A stretch of 64,000 bases of DNA from Geodermatophilus tzadiensis (GTDB lineage Bacteria > Actinomycetota > Actinomycetes > Mycobacteriales > Geodermatophilaceae), in the NCBI RefSeq assembly GCF_003002915.1, contig NZ_PVTG01000002.1:186001-250000 (forward strand). Reading direction: 5' to 3'. Both the position numbers and the translations under genes were made by a program. The notes beneath the pieces were generated by a model. It was not told the DNA's origin, did not search any database, and saw only the letters and a list, made by a program, of their open reading frames with translations. Shown piece by piece: positions 36,000 to 44,636 of this stretch (the stretch's first letter is position 1; each line of letters starts with the position of its first letter).

Positions 36000-37116
36000 G
36001 AGAGTCCCCTCCTCGGGTGGTGGCGACCGCGTCGGCGGAGGATCCGCCGGGCGGGAAGAACAGGTCGAGGACACGCTCGGTGGCGTGCCCGTCCTCCAGG
36101 GAGGTGTAGGTCTCCCGGAAGTCGCGGTAGCGGTCGGCGTGCGCGGCGGTGACGCCGTCGAGGTCGGCGATCGCGTCGAGCAGCTCGCCGCTGGTCGTCA
36201 GCAGCGGCCCGGGGGCGATCTCCTCGAGGTCGACGTAGAAGCCGCGCAGCCGGTCGCGGTAGTCGGCGAGGTCGTAGGGGAAGAGCAGGATCGGCTTCCC
36301 GGTGACCGCGAAGTCGAACATCGTCGAGGAGTAGTCGGTGACCAGCAGGTCGGCGGCCAGGTACAGGTCGCGGATGTCCGGGTAGGACGAGACGTCGCGC
36401 ACCGGCAGGCCCTCGATCGACTCCAGCCGGTCGGAGACCATGTTGTGCAGCCGCAGCAGGAGCACGTGGTCCCCGCCGAGCCGGTCGGTGAAGTCGGCGA
36501 GGTCCACCGGGAACTCGAAGTCGCGCTCGCCGCTGCCCTCGAAGACCAGGTCGTCGCGCCAGGTGGGGGTGTAGAGGACCACCCGGGCGCCCTCGTCGAT
36601 GCCCAGCCCCGAGCGCACCCGTGCCCGCACCTCGTCCCGCTGCGGGCTGGAGAGCAGGTCGTTGCGGGGGTAGCCGGTCTCGTGCACCGGCCCGCGGAAG
36701 CCGAAGGCCTGCCGGAACCGGCCGGTGCTGTACGGGTTGGGCGAGAGCATCGCGTCCCAGCGGGCGATGTCGTGTTCGAGGTAGGCCAGCCGGCCCTCGG
36801 GCGCCCACAGCACGTCGTTGTGGATGCGCTTGAGCGGCGTGCCGTGCCAGGTCTGCAGGTAGAGGGCGTCGGGACGCTTCTCCCAGTCCAGCGGCACGTG
36901 GTCGTTGGAGACGACGACGTCGGCGGCCTCGAGCGCCGCGGTGCTCTCCGGGCTGCCGAAGTGGATCGTCTCGACGCCGGCCGGGAACGCGCCCTCGGCC
37001 GCGGCGGAGGACAGCCAGGTGTGCTGCACGTCGTCGCCGCGGGCGACGAGCGCCTCGTAGATCGCGCGCGGGCTGTCGGAGAACAGGCCGCGGAAGCTGG
37101 TGTAGACGATCCTCAT
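35986..37116 (-). CDS. CDP-glycerol glycerophosphotransferase family protein (TagF/TagB-like)
   Basis: A 376-residue GT-B-fold phosphotransferase of the teichoic-acid type. Conserved blocks are LQTWHGTPLKRIHNDV (around 87-102), with the catalytic His, GYPRND, YTPTWRDD, LRLHNMV, and VTDYSSTMFDFAVTGKPILLFPYD. These proteins add glycerol-phosphate or ribitol-phosphate units from CDP-alditols. Only one transferase domain is present and there is no N-terminal membrane segment. Start ATG overlaps the HAD stop (ATGA). It should use the activated product of the adjacent nucleotidyltransferase. Confidence 0.9.
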   Translation of the reverse strand: MRIVYTSFRGLFSDSPRAIYEALVARGDDVQHTWLSSAAAEGAFPAGVETIHFGSPESTAALEAADVVVSNDHVPLDWEKRPDALYLQTWHGTPLKRIHNDVLWAPEGRLAYLEHDIARWDAMLSPNPYSTGRFRQAFGFRGPVHETGYPRNDLLSSPQRDEVRARVRSGLGIDEGARVVLYTPTWRDDLVFEGSGERDFEFPVDLADFTDRLGGDHVLLLRLHNMVSDRLESIEGLPVRDVSSYPDIRDLYLAADLLVTDYSSTMFDFAVTGKPILLFPYDLADYRDRLRGFYVDLEEIAPGPLLTTSGELLDAIADLDGVTAAHADRYRDFRETYTSLEDGHATERVLDLFFPPGGSSADAVATTRGGDSRAHR

Positions 37117-37886
37117 CGACCACCTCCGGTCAGGACGGGCAGCAGCAGGTCGGCGAGCTCCTGCCAGGACGAGACGACGGTCAGCACGCCGGCCTCGCGC
37201 AGGGCGGCCGCGCGGTCGGCGCGCTCCGCCTCCTGGACGAAGAGCAGGTTGCCCACGGTCGGGCAGCCGGCGCGCACCGCCGAGAGGGCGCCGGGCACGG
37301 AGTCCTCGACGGCGAGCCCCTCCGCCGGCGCGATGCCCAGGGTCTCACAGGCGTGCAGGTACACGGCCGGGTCGGGCTTGCTGGTCGGCGCCGGGAGCGA
37401 GTCCTCGGCGCTGAAGCGGGCCGCCGGCGGGATCAGCTCGTCCAGGCCGGTGGCGGTGAAGCAGGCCGCCAGGCGGGCCAGGGCGCTGGAGCTGACCGCG
37501 GCCAGGCGCAGGTGCGGCGCCAGCGCGGCCAGGGCGGCGGAGGTGGGCCCGTGCGGGCGCAGGTGCTCGCCGAGGTACGCGGTCACCGCGCGCTTCTCCT
37601 CGGCCACCCACGGCTCGACGTCGACCTCCGGGCGGCCGGCCTCGGCGGCCAGCCGCCGCGACGTCGTCCGGAAGTTCATGCCGGTGGTGGCCAGGCGCAG
37701 CTCCTCCGGCGTGAAGCGCCGGTCGTCGCCGAGCTCGGCCAGCAAGCGGTTGGTGACCTCGGCGGAGGCGACGAAGGCGGGCTCCTCGGAGGGGAAGAGG
37801 TTGCCGTCGGCGTCGCAGAGCAGCGCGGTCAGGCCCGCGACGACGTCGCGGGGGAGTGCCGCCGCGCCGGTGACGGCCGCGCTCAC
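37113..37886 (-). CDS. HAD-superfamily hydrolase
   Basis: A 257-residue HAD protein with the beta-phosphoglucomutase-like cap: motif I LLCDADGNLFPSEE (the nucleophile Asp followed by Asp two residues on, but Asn where most have Thr/Val), motif II VSSSALAR, the Lys of motif III in TSKPDPAVYLHA, and acidic EDSVPGALSAVRAG as motif IV. It is a probable sugar- or alditol-phosphate phosphatase or mutase. The GTG start overlaps the dehydrogenase stop (GTGA), and its stop overlaps the TagF start, so all are coupled. Confidence 0.88.
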   Translation of the reverse strand: MSAAVTGAAALPRDVVAGLTALLCDADGNLFPSEEPAFVASAEVTNRLLAELGDDRRFTPEELRLATTGMNFRTTSRRLAAEAGRPEVDVEPWVAEEKRAVTAYLGEHLRPHGPTSAALAALAPHLRLAAVSSSALARLAACFTATGLDELIPPAARFSAEDSLPAPTSKPDPAVYLHACETLGIAPAEGLAVEDSVPGALSAVRAGCPTVGNLLFVQEAERADRAAALREAGVLTVVSSWQELADLLLPVLTGGGR

Positions 37887-39466
37887 CGGGCGTCCAGGGG
37901 CAGGGCGGGGGCCAGCGGGACGGCGGGGCGCGCGGCCACGGTGGCGGCCACGGCGGACGCGACGGTCGCCCGGAGGCCGTCGCGCGCCATCCGGCGCAGC
38001 ACGCCCTCGAGCTCGTCGGCGAAGCCCGGGACGGTGCCGAGGTCGCCGAAGACGGAGGTGTCGGAGAGCAGCGGGCGCGGGTCGGTGCCGCCGGCCAGCG
38101 CGAGCGCCTGCAGCGTCGGGCCGCGGTCGTCCTCGACGGGCAGCGGCCGGCCGAGGTCGTCGGCCCGCTGCAGGTAGCGCACCCAGCCCGCCACGGCGAG
38201 GGTCAGCAGCGCGTGCGGCCGCCCCTCGGCCAGCGCCTGGCGCAGCGAGGGCAGCAGGTGGTGGGGCAGCTTGGTGGAGCCGCGGCGGCACAGCCGGGAC
38301 AGCCGGTCGGCGATCGCCGGGTTGGCGAAGCGCTGCATCAGCGTGGCCTTGTACTCGTCGAGGTCGATGCCCTCGGGGCAGGGGATGAGCGGGGTGACCT
38401 CGTCGTCCATGAGCACGGTGGCGTAGCCGGCGAACACCGGGTCGGCGACGAGCTCGTCGATGCGCTCGTGGCCGGCCAGCGTGCCCAGGTAGCCCAGGGC
38501 GGAGTGGGTGGCGTTGAGCAGCCGGGTCTTCATCAGCTCGTGCTCGGTGACGTCGCGGACGAACCGCACGCCCACCCGGTCCAGTGGCGGCCGGCCGTGG
38601 CAGAAGGTGTCCTCGATGACCCACTGGGAGAACGGCTCGGTGACGACCGGCCAGCGGTCGTCGACGCCGTGCCGCTCCGCTACGGCCGCGCGCTCCTCGG
38701 GCGTCGTCTGCGGGGTGATCCGGTCGACCATGCTGCTCGGGAAGGCGACCCGGTCGGCGATCCAGCGGGCGAGCACCTCGTCGCGCCCGGCCGCGAACCC
38801 GACGACGGCGGCGCGGGTCGCGTCGCCGTTGCGGTGCAGGTTGTCGCAGGAGACGACGGTGAACGGCGGGGTGCCGGCGCGCCGGCGGCGGTCGAGCGCC
38901 TCGACGAGGAAGCCGAACACGGTGCGCGGCGCGTCGGGGCGGTCGAGGTCGTGCCGGACGTCGTCGTCGGGGGTGAAGGCGCCGGTGGAGGGGTCGAGCA
39001 GGTAGCCCGCGCCGGTGATGGTCATGGTGACCAGGCGGGTGCGCGGGTCGGCGAGCCGGTCGAGCACCGCGGTGGGGTCGTCGGGGGCGAACAGGTAGTC
39101 GGTGAGCACGCCGACCACGCGGGCGCGCTCGCCGTCGGGGCTGCGCTCGACGACGGTGTAGAGGTTGTCCTGCGGCGCGAGGGCCTCCTGCAGGAGGCGG
39201 TGCCGCAGGCCGACGCCGACCACGCCCCACCCGGTGGAGATCCGCCGCTCGGCGACCTCGTCGAAGTAGATGAGCTGGTGGGCGCGCGAGAAGCCGCCGA
39301 CGCTCAGGTGGACGACGGCCGGCACCAGCGCCGACCGGTCGTACGTGGGGACCGTCAGCCGGGTGCCGTGCTGCCCGAGCGTCGCCGTCGTCAGCGGGCG
39401 GATGGAGACGACGGGGGCCACCGCCGCTGCCGCGGGGCCCCGTGCGGGGCGCTCGGGCTCTGCCAT
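37883..39466 (-). CDS. Mannitol/polyol dehydrogenase (long-chain, mannitol 2-dehydrogenase type)
   Basis: A 527-residue NAD(P)-dependent polyol dehydrogenase of the long-chain family. VHLSVGGFSRAHQLIYFDEV carries the Rossmann-type GxFxRAH signature, with GVGLR and NLYTVVER following, CDNLHRNGD as a conserved block, and KTRLLNATHSALGYLG with the catalytic Lys, Asn and His. The length fits mannitol 2-dehydrogenase or fructuronate reductase rather than mannitol-1-phosphate dehydrogenase. AAGGA about 11 bases before ATG 39466. First gene of the operon, it could supply mannitol or arabinitol from a ketose. Confidence 0.88.
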   Translation of the reverse strand: MAEPERPARGPAAAAVAPVVSIRPLTTATLGQHGTRLTVPTYDRSALVPAVVHLSVGGFSRAHQLIYFDEVAERRISTGWGVVGVGLRHRLLQEALAPQDNLYTVVERSPDGERARVVGVLTDYLFAPDDPTAVLDRLADPRTRLVTMTITGAGYLLDPSTGAFTPDDDVRHDLDRPDAPRTVFGFLVEALDRRRRAGTPPFTVVSCDNLHRNGDATRAAVVGFAAGRDEVLARWIADRVAFPSSMVDRITPQTTPEERAAVAERHGVDDRWPVVTEPFSQWVIEDTFCHGRPPLDRVGVRFVRDVTEHELMKTRLLNATHSALGYLGTLAGHERIDELVADPVFAGYATVLMDDEVTPLIPCPEGIDLDEYKATLMQRFANPAIADRLSRLCRRGSTKLPHHLLPSLRQALAEGRPHALLTLAVAGWVRYLQRADDLGRPLPVEDDRGPTLQALALAGGTDPRPLLSDTSVFGDLGTVPGFADELEGVLRRMARDGLRATVASAVAATVAARPAVPLAPALPLDAR

Positions 39467-39896
39467 GAGGCATCGGTCCTTCCTGTCAGGGCCGGGGTGG
39501 CCGGAGCGCTGCACCCGTGGGGGAGCGCGTCCTGGGCCGCACCGGATGATCATGTGATCACGTGCGGGCTCCTGTGCGCACATCGGTCTCGTGTGCGCGG
39601 AGCGCCGGGTTCCGCGGTGGGCGGTCCACGGCCGGTCGGTGGCGTCCTGGGGGAGCGGACGGGTGCCCGCGTCCGGCGCACACCGGACCGGCGCGCGCTG
39701 TTCGACGCCGGGAGGACGAGCGTGCCCTACGACCCGGCCCCGCAAACACGGGGGCGGCGCGTCGTGATCGAGGACACACGGGCGTGTCCCCGGCGACGCG
39801 CCGCACAGATGGTCACGAAGCAATCACGATGTGTTTGGATGCGTGCGACCGAATCGGGACTCTGCGGAGTCCGCTTCCCACGAGACGGGCAGGTGC
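39467..39896. other. 430-base divergent intergenic region
   Basis: Lies between the polyol dehydrogenase operon and the M23 peptidase gene, so it should hold both promoters. Visible are TGATCATGTGATCACGTG (39544-39561 area) with two TGATCA boxes near the dehydrogenase start, a GGACTCTGCGGAGTCC hairpin shortly before the peptidase gene, and lower GC near 39820-39845. I looked for a c-di-AMP (ydaO) riboswitch and could not support one. Confidence 0.5.
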
Positions 39897-40940
39897 ATGG
39901 GCAACCACCGGAGGTCCGCGGACGTCCTCGTCCGTCCCCCCAGCGGCTCCCACTGGGCGGTCCCCGCCCCCCGGACGCCGCAGTCCGGTCGTCCGGCCCC
40001 CGCCGCCCCCCGTGCCACGGCCGTCCCGACCGGCGTCGGTGGCTTCCCGGCGGTGCCCGCGCCGCGCGCCGCGGCGGACGCGGTCGCTGCCTGCCCCACC
40101 GACGTCCTGGTGGCCGACGTCCTCACCGGCACGCCGGCCGACGTCGAACTCGGCACCGCCCCCGGGATCGACCTCGGCACCGAGCTCGGCCCCGCTCCCG
40201 ACCTCGGCACCGACCTCGCGGTGGTCCCGGTGACCCCCCGCCGGGCCGCCGGGCGTCCCGCCGCCCGTCGCCGCCCGTCCCTGCTGCTCGCGGCGCTGGT
40301 GGCCGGCGCGCTCGGTGCCGGCGTCCTCGGCCTGCACGGCACCCCCGACGCCGTGGCCGAGCCGACCTCCGTGCTCGACGCCCAGATGGAGCTGGCCACC
40401 GGGGACGAGGCGGTGGAGGTCATGCCGATGGCCTCCATCACCGAGGCCGCGGCCCAGGCCCGGCTGCAGGAGGTCGCGGCCTCCCGCGCCGAGCGGGCCG
40501 CTGCGGAGGCCGCCGCCGCCGAGGCCGCGGCGGAGGCGGCACGGCCGAAGTTCGTGCTCCCGGTGGCCGGAGCGCGCTTCACCAGCGGCTACGGCGGGCG
40601 GTGGGGCACCTTCCACTACGGCATCGACCTCGCCGCGCCCATGCGCACGCCGGAGGTGTCGGTGGCCGACGGCGTCATCGTCCGGGCCGGTGCGGCCAGC
40701 GGGTTCGGCCTGGCCGTCTACATCCTCCACGAGAACGGCGACGTCACCGTCTACGGCCACATGGACGAGATCCTCGTCGAGCCGGGCCAGTACGTGGAGG
40801 CTGGCGAGACCATCGCGCTGCTGGGCAACCGCGGCCAGTCGACCGGTCCGCACCTGCACTTCGAGGTGCACGAGGGCGGCATGAACGGCACGCGGATCGA
40901 CCCCGTGCCGTGGCTGGCCGAGCGCGGCGTCGAGCTCTGA
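39897..40940 (+). CDS. M23-family (LytM/peptidase) cell-wall endopeptidase
   Basis: A 347-residue protein anchored by one transmembrane helix (about residues 128-146) after a long Ala/Pro-rich cytoplasmic part of about 120 residues. A coiled-coil-like Ala/Glu helix (182-216) precedes the M23 domain: SGYGGRWGTFHYGIDLAAP (His240, Asp244 zinc ligands), YGHMDEI and GPHLHFEVH (final zinc His). All catalytic residues are intact, so it should cleave peptidoglycan cross-bridges. ATG 39897 has only a weak ribosome site. The tRNA-Ala gene follows after 89 bases. Confidence 0.88.
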   Translation: MGNHRRSADVLVRPPSGSHWAVPAPRTPQSGRPAPAAPRATAVPTGVGGFPAVPAPRAAADAVAACPTDVLVADVLTGTPADVELGTAPGIDLGTELGPAPDLGTDLAVVPVTPRRAAGRPAARRRPSLLLAALVAGALGAGVLGLHGTPDAVAEPTSVLDAQMELATGDEAVEVMPMASITEAAAQARLQEVAASRAERAAAEAAAAEAAAEAARPKFVLPVAGARFTSGYGGRWGTFHYGIDLAAPMRTPEVSVADGVIVRAGAASGFGLAVYILHENGDVTVYGHMDEILVEPGQYVEAGETIALLGNRGQSTGPHLHFEVHEGGMNGTRIDPVPWLAERGVEL

Positions 40941-41029
40941 GGGGCGGCACGCCGGGACCCGGCCGCGGCGACCGGCGGGCGGCGAGGTAGAGTTCTCCCC
41001 GGCCCGAGCGAGACCGGCGGGCCGGGCAC

Positions 41030-41102
41030 GGGGCTGTGGCGCAGCTGGTAGCGCACCACACTGGCAGTGTGGGGGTCAGGGGTTCGAGTCCCCTCAGCTC
41101 CA
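41030..41102 (+). tRNA. tRNA-Ala (anticodon GGC)
   Basis: A 73-base cloverleaf: acceptor GGGGCTG / CAGCTCC, D-arm GCGCAGCTGGTAGCGC, anticodon stem CCACA/TGTGG with loop CTGGCAG (anticodon GGC), T-arm GGGGTTCGAGTCCCC, discriminator A. CCA is not encoded. Its 3' half is duplicated at 46353, so it is the integration site of the island that follows. Confidence 0.97.
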
Positions 41103-41154
41103 CCCTGATGACCAGGCCGTTCTCCTTCGGGAGAGCGGCCTGAGTCGTCTCTGG
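41061..41154. repeat. attL: 94-base direct repeat, left copy
   Basis: From the anticodon loop of tRNA-Ala through its terminator. The first 46 bases (41061-41106) are identical to 46353-46398, and the rest differ at a few positions, several compensatory in the terminator stem. Integration in a tRNA 3' end is standard for tyrosine recombinases. Confidence 0.9.
41114..41141 (+). terminator. tRNA-Ala terminator
   Basis: Hairpin AGGCCGTTCTCC / GGAGAGCGGCCT with a TTCG tetraloop and one T-G wobble, 12 bases past the tRNA. A perfectly paired variant occurs in the right repeat. Confidence 0.8.
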
Positions 41155-41193
41155 TGCCAGCGTGGTGGCCACTGGTGCCGACCCGGGATCGGC

Positions 41194-41905
41194 TCAGTCC
41201 CACAGCGCTCGTCCCATCCGGTCCGCCGCATCGCGTCCCAGCGCCGGCATCACGTGGCGGTAGGTGTCCGTAGTCGTCCGCATCTGTGCGTGGCCGAGCA
41301 CCTCCATGACGACTCGGGGGTGCACCCCCTCGGCCAGCAGCAGGGTCGCCGCGGTGTGCCGGCCGTCGTGCAGGCGCACCTCGCGCACGTCGGCCTCGCG
41401 GAGGAGGGCCTTCCGAGTGCGCCAGTCCGACTTGCGCTCGATCGGCCGACCGTTGGGCTGAGCGAAGACCAGGTCGTGGTCCTCCCAGAGCGGGCCCGCA
41501 AGCTTGCGCTCCTCGAGTTGAGCGGCGCGGTGGGCTCGTAGTGCCTCGACGAGGGGATCCGGTAGCGCCAGAGTGCGGCGGCTGCGGTCGGCCTTGGGTT
41601 CCTCGTAGACCGAGCCCTGCCCGCCGACGCGGTGCAGGCCGCGCCGGACGGTCAGCGCGCCGTTTCCAAGTCGACGTCTGCCCACCGCAGGCCGAGGGCT
41701 TCGGACTGCCGCAGTCCTACCGCCAGCGCAGCGGTCCACCGAGCCGCGTTGCGATGCGCTTGGGCGGCCGCGATCACCCTCCGGGCCTCGGTAGCGGCGA
41801 GCGGCAACGCCGTCTGCGGTCGCTTCACGCTGGGCGGATCCACCAGGGTGGCGACGTTGCGCGCGATCCTGCCGCGCTGGGTGGCGACACGGAGAGCGCG
41901 GGACG
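41194..41905 (-). pseudogene. Tyrosine recombinase (integrase), frameshifted and 5'-truncated
   Basis: The catalytic half of a phage/ICE-type integrase. The 3' frame holds VRLHDGRHTAATLLLAEGV (Arg and His of the active site) and VMEVLGHAQMRTTTDTYRHV with the nucleophile Tyr. The upstream part, RNVATLVDPPSVKRPQTALP then AALAVGLRQSEALGLRWADVDLETA (first catalytic Arg region), is in another frame; a single-base indel near 41661-41668 joins them. The N-terminal core-binding domain is absent beyond about 41905. The gene ends 39 bases from the tRNA repeat, as integrases of tRNA islands do. It is almost certainly inactive. Confidence 0.88.
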
Positions 41906-42036
41906 GCGGCCGAGACGACTCCCGGTGCCCGTCGTGGTGCCGCGGTGGCTGAACGTTCTCCAGGTCATCCGTGCCCGGTGGAGCGCAGGTGCCGCGCTGC
42001 GGCTACGGCTCTTGCCAAGAGAGAAGCGCTCCGCCA

Positions 42037-42052
42037 CATTGGTTAGGCAACC
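42037..42052. promoter_or_regulatory. Candidate TetR operator TTGGTTAGGCAACCAA
   Basis: Inverted repeat with 6-base arms TTGGTT / AACCAA, 15 bases before the TetR start and just upstream of AGGAGG. Position fits autorepression; AT-rich compared with surroundings. Confidence 0.5.
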
Positions 42053-42067
42053 AACCAGGAGGCCCAC

Positions 42068-42619
42068 GTGGCAGCCAGGCGGGAGGCGATCGTGGCGGCA
42101 GCGCTCGACGTCATCCAGGAGGAGGGGCTCAGCGGCTTCACCCAGCCGCGGGTCGCCCGGCGTGCCGGGCTGCGACAGAGCCATCTCACGTACTACTTCC
42201 CCACGCGAGCCGACCTTCTGCTCGCCGTCGCCGACGAGGCGGTGCGCCGACGGATCGAGGCCCTGCGCAAGGCGGTGTCGGCCGAGGACCCGGCGATGAA
42301 GGTCACCGGCCTCGTAGACGTGCTCGTCGACCCCCGTCAGACGCGGATCCTGACGGCGCTCACACAGAGCGCCGACGCCGACCCGGGAGTACGCCGTGCC
42401 TTTTCGGCGCTGGGCGCCGGGATCGCTCCACTCGGTGCCGCGCTGATCACCTCCTTCGGCGCCGAGCCGACCGAGGCCTCACTCGCCCTGCTGCAGGCGA
42501 CCTCCACCGGCATCGCCGTCCTCGCCCTGGCCACCGGCGCAGAGGCGGTACGCGACCGTGCTGAGCAGGTCCTCACCCAGCTGCTCACCAGCCTGCGCAC
42601 CGAACGGGACTGCACCTGA
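42068..42619 (+). CDS. TetR/AcrR-family regulator (island-borne)
   Basis: A 183-residue regulator with the helix-turn-helix IVAAALDVIQEEGLSGFTQPRVARRAGLRQSHLTYYFPTRADLLLAV at the N-terminus. The recognition helix ends in the typical LTYYFPTRADLL. The C-terminal domain is helical with no recognisable ligand pocket. AGGAGG 7 bases before GTG 42068, and a strong inverted repeat sits just upstream. It lies within the tRNA-Ala island, 44 bases ahead of the CocE-like gene on the same strand, so it probably controls that gene. Confidence 0.88.
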   Translation: MAARREAIVAAALDVIQEEGLSGFTQPRVARRAGLRQSHLTYYFPTRADLLLAVADEAVRRRIEALRKAVSAEDPAMKVTGLVDVLVDPRQTRILTALTQSADADPGVRRAFSALGAGIAPLGAALITSFGAEPTEASLALLQATSTGIAVLALATGAEAVRDRAEQVLTQLLTSLRTERDCT

Positions 42620-42663
42620 ACCCACCCCACCCACCGGAGAACTGACCCACGGGAGGCACCGGC

Positions 42664-44433
42664 ATGAGCACGCACATCCCCCTCAGGGGCTCGACCGCCG
42701 GCCGGCAGTACGCCGGATGGGAACCACACGCCGTCGCGATGGAGGGACTGGGGAACCGGGTGCTGGCCGACCAGCGCGTCCCGGTCGCCGGCGGTGCCGA
42801 GCTGCATGCCGACGTCTACACCCCGAGCACACCGGGCCGCTATCCGGCCGTCGTCTCCTTCGGGGGGTACGCCACTGAGAAGGCCACGGCGGGCATCCCG
42901 GCCGGCTCGAACGAGATCGGCTCACCGCCGGTGTTCACCGACCGCGGCTACTGCCCCGTCATCGTCGAGCGCCGGGGGATGGGCCGCTCGACCGGCGAGC
43001 AGGTGATGTTCTTTGATCCGCAGGACGTCGACGACCACGAGGCGGTCATCGCCTGGGCGGCCGAGCAGCCGTGGTGCAACGGGGAGGTGGTGCTCTTCGG
43101 CACCTCCTACTACGCCGTGTCCCAGCTCAGCGTCGCCGCGCGCAAGCCTTCGGCGCTCAGGGCGCTGTTCTGCAACGAGGTCTCGACCGACCTGTGGCGC
43201 CACCTGGTCCACTTCGCCGGCGTGCCCGCCTGGTTCTTCGTCGCCGTCTGGATGGGCGCGAATTACACCCAGGAGAACTACGACCAGCGCCTGTCGCCGG
43301 ACCGTCGCGCGCTCCTCAGCCAGGTCACCAACGGGCCGCTGCACCCGCTGCTCGAGCAGCTGGTGCACCGCCGGGTGTCGGGGATGTTCACGTCCTTCGA
43401 GACCGCCACACCCGTGGAGTTCATGCGCCGCATCTACGCGGCCTGGATGTTCGACGAGAAGACGCGCGCGCAGGCGACGATCCCCGAGGGCCCCACGGCC
43501 ACGCTCGGCGACGTCGAGGTGCCCTTCACGGTCGTGCAGAACCTCGGCTACTTCAACCTGCACCAGTTCGGCTGCTACGACCTGGTCGCCAACGCGGGGA
43601 CACCTGCCGACTCCCGGTGGCTCGTCCTCGCCCCGCCGGCCTACGACCTGCCGGTCTACTCCTGGCAGGGTGAGGCGCTGGCCTTCTTCGACCACGTCCT
43701 GCGGGGCACCGACAACGGCTACGCCGAGCAGCCGCATGTGCGCTACTGGGTCGAGGGCGCCGAGCGCTTCGACACCGCCACCACCTTCCCGCCCGCCGAC
43801 GGGGAGGTCCGGCGTCTGCACCTCGGGCCCCCGGACGGAGATGCCGTCACCCACCGGCTGAGCCGGGAGGCGACGGCCGAGGGCTCCGGGTCCTGGGTCG
43901 CCGTCCCCCTGGGGTTGCCGCAGCTCGGCGGCCTGGACGACGTGGCCAACCAGGTCCTCGCCTTCGACCTGCCGGTCGAGGAGGACACCCGGCTCGCCGG
44001 TCCGGTCACCGCCCGACTCACCTACAGCTGCAACGAGATCGACTCCTACGTCGTGGCCCGACTGTCCCGGCTCGACGCTGCGGGAGAACGTCACCAGCTC
44101 TCCCTCGGCGCGATCCGTCCCGTGTCCCGCACCGAAGAGGAGGAACGCAGCACGCCACTGGAGATCGCCATCGACGCCGGCCGCCGCAAACCCCTCGTCC
44201 CGGACGAGCCGGTCGCCCTGCGCTTCAGCCTCACGCCCGGGCCGACGCTGCTGCGCCGCGGGGACACCCTGCGGCTCGAGCTCGCAAGCCGGATCGACCT
44301 GCTCCGCATGGACCCCCGCGAGGGCTACGCGCAGTTCGACATGCCCGTGCCGCCCTACCCCTGCCGCAACACCGTGCACTTCGGCGGTGACAGCTGGATC
44401 GAGGTCACCGAGGTGCCCCTCCCGGCGCCCTGA
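42664..44433 (+). CDS. CocE/NonD (X-Pro dipeptidyl-peptidase S15-like) family protein with altered catalytic motifs
   Basis: A 589-residue protein with the S15 alpha/beta-hydrolase domain, lid and C-terminal jelly roll (from about residue 385; SCNEIDSYVVARLSRLD, LRRGDTLRLELASRIDLL). The N-terminal entry VLADQRVPVAGGAELHADVYTP and MGRSTGE match CocE proteins. The nucleophile motif is FGTSYYAVSQ (Ser148), with Ala where GxSYxG has Gly. Where CocE has the Asp motif GGWYD, this has VQNLGYFNLH, and where it has GPWxH it has APPAYDLP, so the Asp and His are not recognisable. It may be a divergent hydrolase or a non-catalytic relative. Downstream of the island TetR gene. Confidence 0.8.
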   Translation: MSTHIPLRGSTAGRQYAGWEPHAVAMEGLGNRVLADQRVPVAGGAELHADVYTPSTPGRYPAVVSFGGYATEKATAGIPAGSNEIGSPPVFTDRGYCPVIVERRGMGRSTGEQVMFFDPQDVDDHEAVIAWAAEQPWCNGEVVLFGTSYYAVSQLSVAARKPSALRALFCNEVSTDLWRHLVHFAGVPAWFFVAVWMGANYTQENYDQRLSPDRRALLSQVTNGPLHPLLEQLVHRRVSGMFTSFETATPVEFMRRIYAAWMFDEKTRAQATIPEGPTATLGDVEVPFTVVQNLGYFNLHQFGCYDLVANAGTPADSRWLVLAPPAYDLPVYSWQGEALAFFDHVLRGTDNGYAEQPHVRYWVEGAERFDTATTFPPADGEVRRLHLGPPDGDAVTHRLSREATAEGSGSWVAVPLGLPQLGGLDDVANQVLAFDLPVEEDTRLAGPVTARLTYSCNEIDSYVVARLSRLDAAGERHQLSLGAIRPVSRTEEEERSTPLEIAIDAGRRKPLVPDEPVALRFSLTPGPTLLRRGDTLRLELASRIDLLRMDPREGYAQFDMPVPPYPCRNTVHFGGDSWIEVTEVPLPAP

Positions 44434-44445
44434 TCCGGCGGCCGG

Positions 44446-44589
44446 TCACGGGCACGTGGCCATGCCCGGGCGGGCCTCGTCGACGTGCCCGAGCAGGGCC
44501 GGTCCACCCGGCGTGGGCACCCGGCTGGTGATCTCGCACCGGTCGCCGGGGGAGATCCACATCCGGGCTGCGGCCCATGCCACCGACAT
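44446..44589 (-). CDS. Possible small ORF or gene remnant between island genes
   Basis: A 47-residue frame (MSVAWAAARMWISPGDRCEI, then SRVPTPGGPALLGHVDEARP) on the strand of the LLM gene, 47 bases after it. The composition is protein-like and differs from the surrounding shadow frames, but I recognise no family and no good ribosome site. It may be the tail of a lost gene. Confidence 0.25.
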   Translation of the reverse strand: MSVAWAAARMWISPGDRCEITSRVPTPGGPALLGHVDEARPGMATCP

Positions 44590-44636
44590 GCGCTGGCCGG
44601 TGCCGATGTGCGTTGGCCTCCGTTTGCGGATGGGTC

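Noticed and set aside
39467-39896. Possible c-di-AMP riboswitch before the M23 peptidase
   Set aside because: The location is typical for such a riboswitch, but I could not find its conserved core or paired helices.
40751-41203. Peptides containing GGAEGTRTPDPHT antisense to tRNA-Ala (also around 46380)
   Set aside because: This is the well-known artefact of translating the opposite strand of a tRNA 3' end.
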